Below, one piece after another: positions 6,112 through 7,989 of a stretch of 7,989 nucleotides of DNA. Source of the DNA: an uncultured Lachnospiraceae bacterium. Lineage in GTDB: Bacteria > Bacillota > Clostridia > Lachnospirales > Lachnospiraceae. Within the stretch, counting starts at the first letter, position 1. The number at the start of each line of letters is the position of its first letter. Below the pieces are notes generated by a model. The model was not told where the DNA came from and ran no database searches. It saw only the letters and a program-made list of their open reading frames with translations. The stretch spans positions 1-7,989 of the forward strand of contig CANQYH010000144.1 of assembly GCA_947628025.1 (NCBI GenBank), in the 5' to 3' direction. A program made the translations under genes and the position numbers.

Positions 6112-6810
6112 ATGAAACTGTGCGGACTGCAAAAAACGACGCTTCTGGATTTCCCCGGCCTGGTCGCCGCCACCGTCTTTCTGGACAGCTGCAATTTCCG
6201 ATGCCCCTTTTGCCACAATGCGGACCTGGTCCTGCAGACAGCCGGCGAGCTGCTCTCCCAGGAAGAACTGCTGGCTTTCCTCCGGAAACGGAAAGGAATC
6301 CTGGACGGCGTCTGCATCACCGGCGGCGAGCCCACGCTCTGGCCGGAAGAACTGAAACGGCTGATGGCTGCCATCAAAGATCTGGGCTACCAGGTGAAGC
6401 TGGACACCAACGGCTACCGGCCCGACGTGCTGAAGCAGATCTGCGAACTCGGACTGGCGGACTATGTGGCCATGGATATCAAGGCGGGGCGCTTCCATTA
6501 CGCGGAAGTCTGCGGCCTGGACGGCGTGCGGATCGAGCGCATCGAGGAGAGCGCGGCCTGGCTGATGCAGGGACAGGTCCCCTATGAATTTCGGACCACC
6601 ACGGTCCGGGGACTCCATACCGCGGAAGATTTCACCGACATCGCCGCATGGCTGCAGGGCTGCAAACAGTATTTCCTCCAGGGCTTCGTCGACTCCGGGC
6701 ATGTGCTACAGGACGGTTTTTCCGCGTTCTCACGGGCCGAACTGGAAACGTTCCGCCGGCTCCTCCTGCCCTCCATCCCCTGCGCCGAGATACGCGGGGT
6801 GGACTATTAA
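6112..6810 (+). CDS. nrdG: Radical SAM protein, anaerobic ribonucleotide reductase activase (NrdG2 type)
   Basis: The 232-aa protein opens with KTTLLDFPG and then carries the radical SAM cluster motif CxxxCxxC as CNFRCPFC, with cysteines at residues 27, 31 and 34. The SAM-binding TGGEPTL follows about 30 residues later. This arrangement is that of the NrdG2 group, which is annotated as activating class III anaerobic ribonucleotide reductase by making a glycyl radical with a 4Fe-4S cluster and S-adenosylmethionine. The start at 6112 follows AAAGGA at 11 nt, a slightly long gap; ATG at 6061 is in frame, but GGAGG there directly touches it and is in a hairpin. The partner nrdD is not in the window, so the exact target is inferred. 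Activases of other glycyl-radical enzymes look similar. Confidence 0.87.
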   Translation: MKLCGLQKTTLLDFPGLVAATVFLDSCNFRCPFCHNADLVLQTAGELLSQEELLAFLRKRKGILDGVCITGGEPTLWPEELKRLMAAIKDLGYQVKLDTNGYRPDVLKQICELGLADYVAMDIKAGRFHYAEVCGLDGVRIERIEESAAWLMQGQVPYEFRTTTVRGLHTAEDFTDIAAWLQGCKQYFLQGFVDSGHVLQDGFSAFSRAELETFRRLLLPSIPCAEIRGVDY

Positions 6811-6870
6811 GGCGTTAAAGACCGCGTCAAAGATCGTGATTTTTTCTGGATTTTTTCTGGAAAAAATGGG

Positions 6871-6899
6871 TTGACACGCCCGGATTCGTGTTATATAAT
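6871..6899 (+). promoter_or_regulatory. Consensus promoter of rplM-rpsI
   Basis: TTGACA (6871-6876) and TATAAT (6894-6899) are perfect hexamers with a 17-base spacer. Directly upstream, 6851-6866 is a run of T then CTGG then A, which could serve as an AT-rich UP element. A start near 6906 gives a leader of about 105 nt. A full-consensus promoter fits the high demand for ribosomal proteins. Confidence 0.93.
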
Positions 6900-6917
6900 G
6901 TGTAAATGTGACGTTAG

Positions 6918-7011
6918 ACGAAAATGCTTTAACCAAAGCCCCGGATGAAGCGTTTTGCGTATAGATGTTTGCAAAAACAGGATTTGAGGGATTATGACAG
7001 GAGGTCAACCA
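6918..7011 (+). promoter_or_regulatory. Structured rplM leader, probable L13 autoregulatory element
   Basis: In the untranslated leader AAAATGCTT (6921-6929) pairs with AAGCGTTTT (6948-6956) over nine pairs including one G-U, and ACG/CGT extends it past one bulged G. The enclosed loop is 18 nt and includes AACCAAAGCCCC. A competing local hairpin, GCTTT/AAAGC, shares the left arm. The strong ribosome site AGGAGGT is at 6999-7005. Firmicutes are known to carry an L13 leader RNA at this place, thought to let L13 repress its own operon. I infer that this is it from position and structure and cannot test it against the Rfam model. Confidence 0.55.
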
Positions 7012-7446
7012 ATGAAGAGTTTTATGGCTAGTCCGGCCACCATTGAGAGAAAATGGTATGTAGTTGACGCGACCGGATATACATTAGGACGCCTGGCTTC
7101 TGAAGTGGCTAAGGTGCTGAGAGGCAAAAACAAACCCACCTTTACTCCATTTATGGACTGCGGCGATTATGTGATCATCGTAAATGCAGCGAAAGTAAAG
7201 GTCACCGGCCGGAAGCTGGACCAGAAGATTTATTATCATCATTCAGATTACGTAGGCGGCATGAGAGAGACCACGCTTCGCGAGATGATGGCGAAGAAGC
7301 CGGAGCGCGTCGTCGAGCTGGCGGTCAAGGGCATGCTTCCCAAGGGTTCCTTAGGCGAAGATATGTACAAAAAGCTTCACGTATACGCAGGCCCGGAGCA
7401 CGAGCAGGCAGCGCAGAAGCCGGAAGTACTGGAATTCAAGTTTTAA
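7012..7446 (+). CDS. rplM: 50S ribosomal protein L13 (uL13)
   Basis: The 144-aa product is a clear L13, an early-assembling protein of the large ribosomal subunit that binds 23S rRNA. Recognisable family segments include WYVVDATGYTLGRLAS, the GDYVIIVNA strand, KIYYHHSDYVGG and the GMLPKG loop, with a normal length. The start at 7012 follows AGGAGGT by six bases. An in-frame ATG at 6994 lies upstream of that ribosome site and is not used; another at 7024 has no better signal. It is the first gene of the rplM-rpsI operon, with the consensus promoter and leader described above. Confidence 0.98.
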   Translation: MKSFMASPATIERKWYVVDATGYTLGRLASEVAKVLRGKNKPTFTPFMDCGDYVIIVNAAKVKVTGRKLDQKIYYHHSDYVGGMRETTLREMMAKKPERVVELAVKGMLPKGSLGEDMYKKLHVYAGPEHEQAAQKPEVLEFKF

Positions 7447-7469
7447 GGGTCTGAAAGGAGGAAAATAGC

Positions 7470-7862
7470 ATGGCCGCTACAAGATATTACGGAACAGGCA
7501 GAAGGAAAAAATCCATCGCGAGAGTATATTTAACCCCGGGCACCGGCAAGATCACGATCAATAAGAGAGATATTGACGAGTATCTGGGCCTGGAGACTTT
7601 GAAATTGGTCGTCCGTCAGCCGTTAGTCGCTACGGACAATGTAGATAAGTTCGATGTTCTGGTGAACGTCCACGGCGGCGGCTTCACCGGACAGGCCGGA
7701 GCGATCCGCCATGGCATCTCCCGCGCCCTGCTGCAGGCAGACGCAGAATACCGCCCGATCTTAAAACAGGCCGGATTCCTGACCAGGGATCCGCGTATGA
7801 AAGAGCGTAAGAAATACGGCCTCAAAGCCGCCCGTCGCGCGCCTCAGTTCAGCAAGCGTTAA
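7470..7862 (+). CDS. rpsI: 30S ribosomal protein S9 (uS9)
   Basis: The 130-aa product is a typical S9: YYGTGRRKKSIARVYL near the start, the RQPL segment, GGGFTGQAGAIRHGISRAL in the middle and the basic tail RRAPQFSKR. The tail of S9 reaches into the ribosomal P site and its final arginine contacts P-site tRNA. The start at 7470 follows AAAGGAGG with good spacing, 23 nt after rplM. The gene is read from the rplM promoter, and a strong terminator follows 20 nt after the stop. Confidence 0.98.
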   Translation: MAATRYYGTGRRKKSIARVYLTPGTGKITINKRDIDEYLGLETLKLVVRQPLVATDNVDKFDVLVNVHGGGFTGQAGAIRHGISRALLQADAEYRPILKQAGFLTRDPRMKERKKYGLKAARRAPQFSKR

Positions 7863-7882
7863 TCGAGAGCTGCAAAATGCGA

Positions 7883-7919
7883 AAAAGCCCGGAAGTACGC
7901 CATTTTCCGGGCTTTTCTT
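7883..7919 (+). terminator. Rho-independent terminator of rplM-rpsI, probably bidirectional
   Basis: A perfect 12-bp stem, AAAAGCCCGGAA with TTCCGGGCTTTT, encloses a 10-nt loop and is followed by CTT. The T-run within the right arm gives the U-tract. On the minus strand the A-run before the stem becomes a TTTTTC tract, so it could also stop transcripts coming from the right. Confidence 0.93.
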
Positions 7920-7989
7920 ATTATCCGAACCTTTGAAAAATCCGAACCTTAGATGAACATTCCTCTTTGTAGGAAGAATTGTATCTTCA
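7920..7989. other. Intergenic tail with a 10-bp direct repeat
   Basis: No gene or ribosome site is evident in the last 70 bases. TCCGAACCTT occurs twice, at 7924-7933 and 7941-7950, a 17-bp offset. A small TTCCT/AGGAA inverted repeat with a 6-nt loop lies at 7960-7975. Whether these belong to a control region for a gene beyond the window cannot be seen. Confidence 0.5.

Noticed and set aside
6076..6702. Minus-strand open frame opposite the radical SAM gene
   Set aside because: The plus strand encodes CxxxCxxC and the GGEP motif; the antisense product resembles nothing.

Overview
The window looks like ordinary chromosome from a moderately GC-rich Clostridia bacterium, most likely in or near the Lachnospiraceae. 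This rests on the style of the L13 and S9 proteins, strong AGGAGG-type ribosome binding sites, sigma-A-like promoters with 17-bp spacers, and the mix of gene families. The assignment comes from recognising protein families, not from a database search. I see no tRNA, rRNA, insertion sequence, phage gene or CRISPR array.

Layout: genes from base 1 to 5910 are on the minus strand and genes from 6112 to 7862 are on the plus strand, so two transcription units diverge from the gap at 5911-6111. Read in the minus direction the order is: a YbaK/EbsC-type aminoacyl-tRNA deacylase with its own promoter; an array of five 23-bp direct repeats; an AAA_14/DUF4143 ATPase whose promoter overlaps the last repeat; a promoter and a leader of about 138 nt; tldD; pmbA (tldE); a two-helix small membrane protein; and the first 250 codons of a TetM-like translation-factor GTPase that runs off the window at base 1. 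On the plus strand a NrdG2-type radical SAM activase is followed by a consensus promoter (TTGACA, 17 bp, TATAAT), a structured leader that fits the known L13 autoregulatory leader, rplM, rpsI and a strong terminator.

How the genes work together: tldD and pmbA lie 25 nt apart and should encode the two subunits of one metalloprotease. The small membrane protein and the GTPase follow in the same direction and may be cotranscribed, but a perfect 10-bp hairpin after pmbA could reduce read-through. rplM and rpsI form the standard ribosomal operon. The other genes have no obvious functional link.

The least ordinary element is the repeat array at 5318-5432. Its five copies are spaced at exactly 23 bp and all point the same way, and one copy lies between the -35 and -10 boxes of the ATPase gene. 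It looks like an iterated binding site. No new multi-gene system is evident; most of the window is housekeeping sequence.
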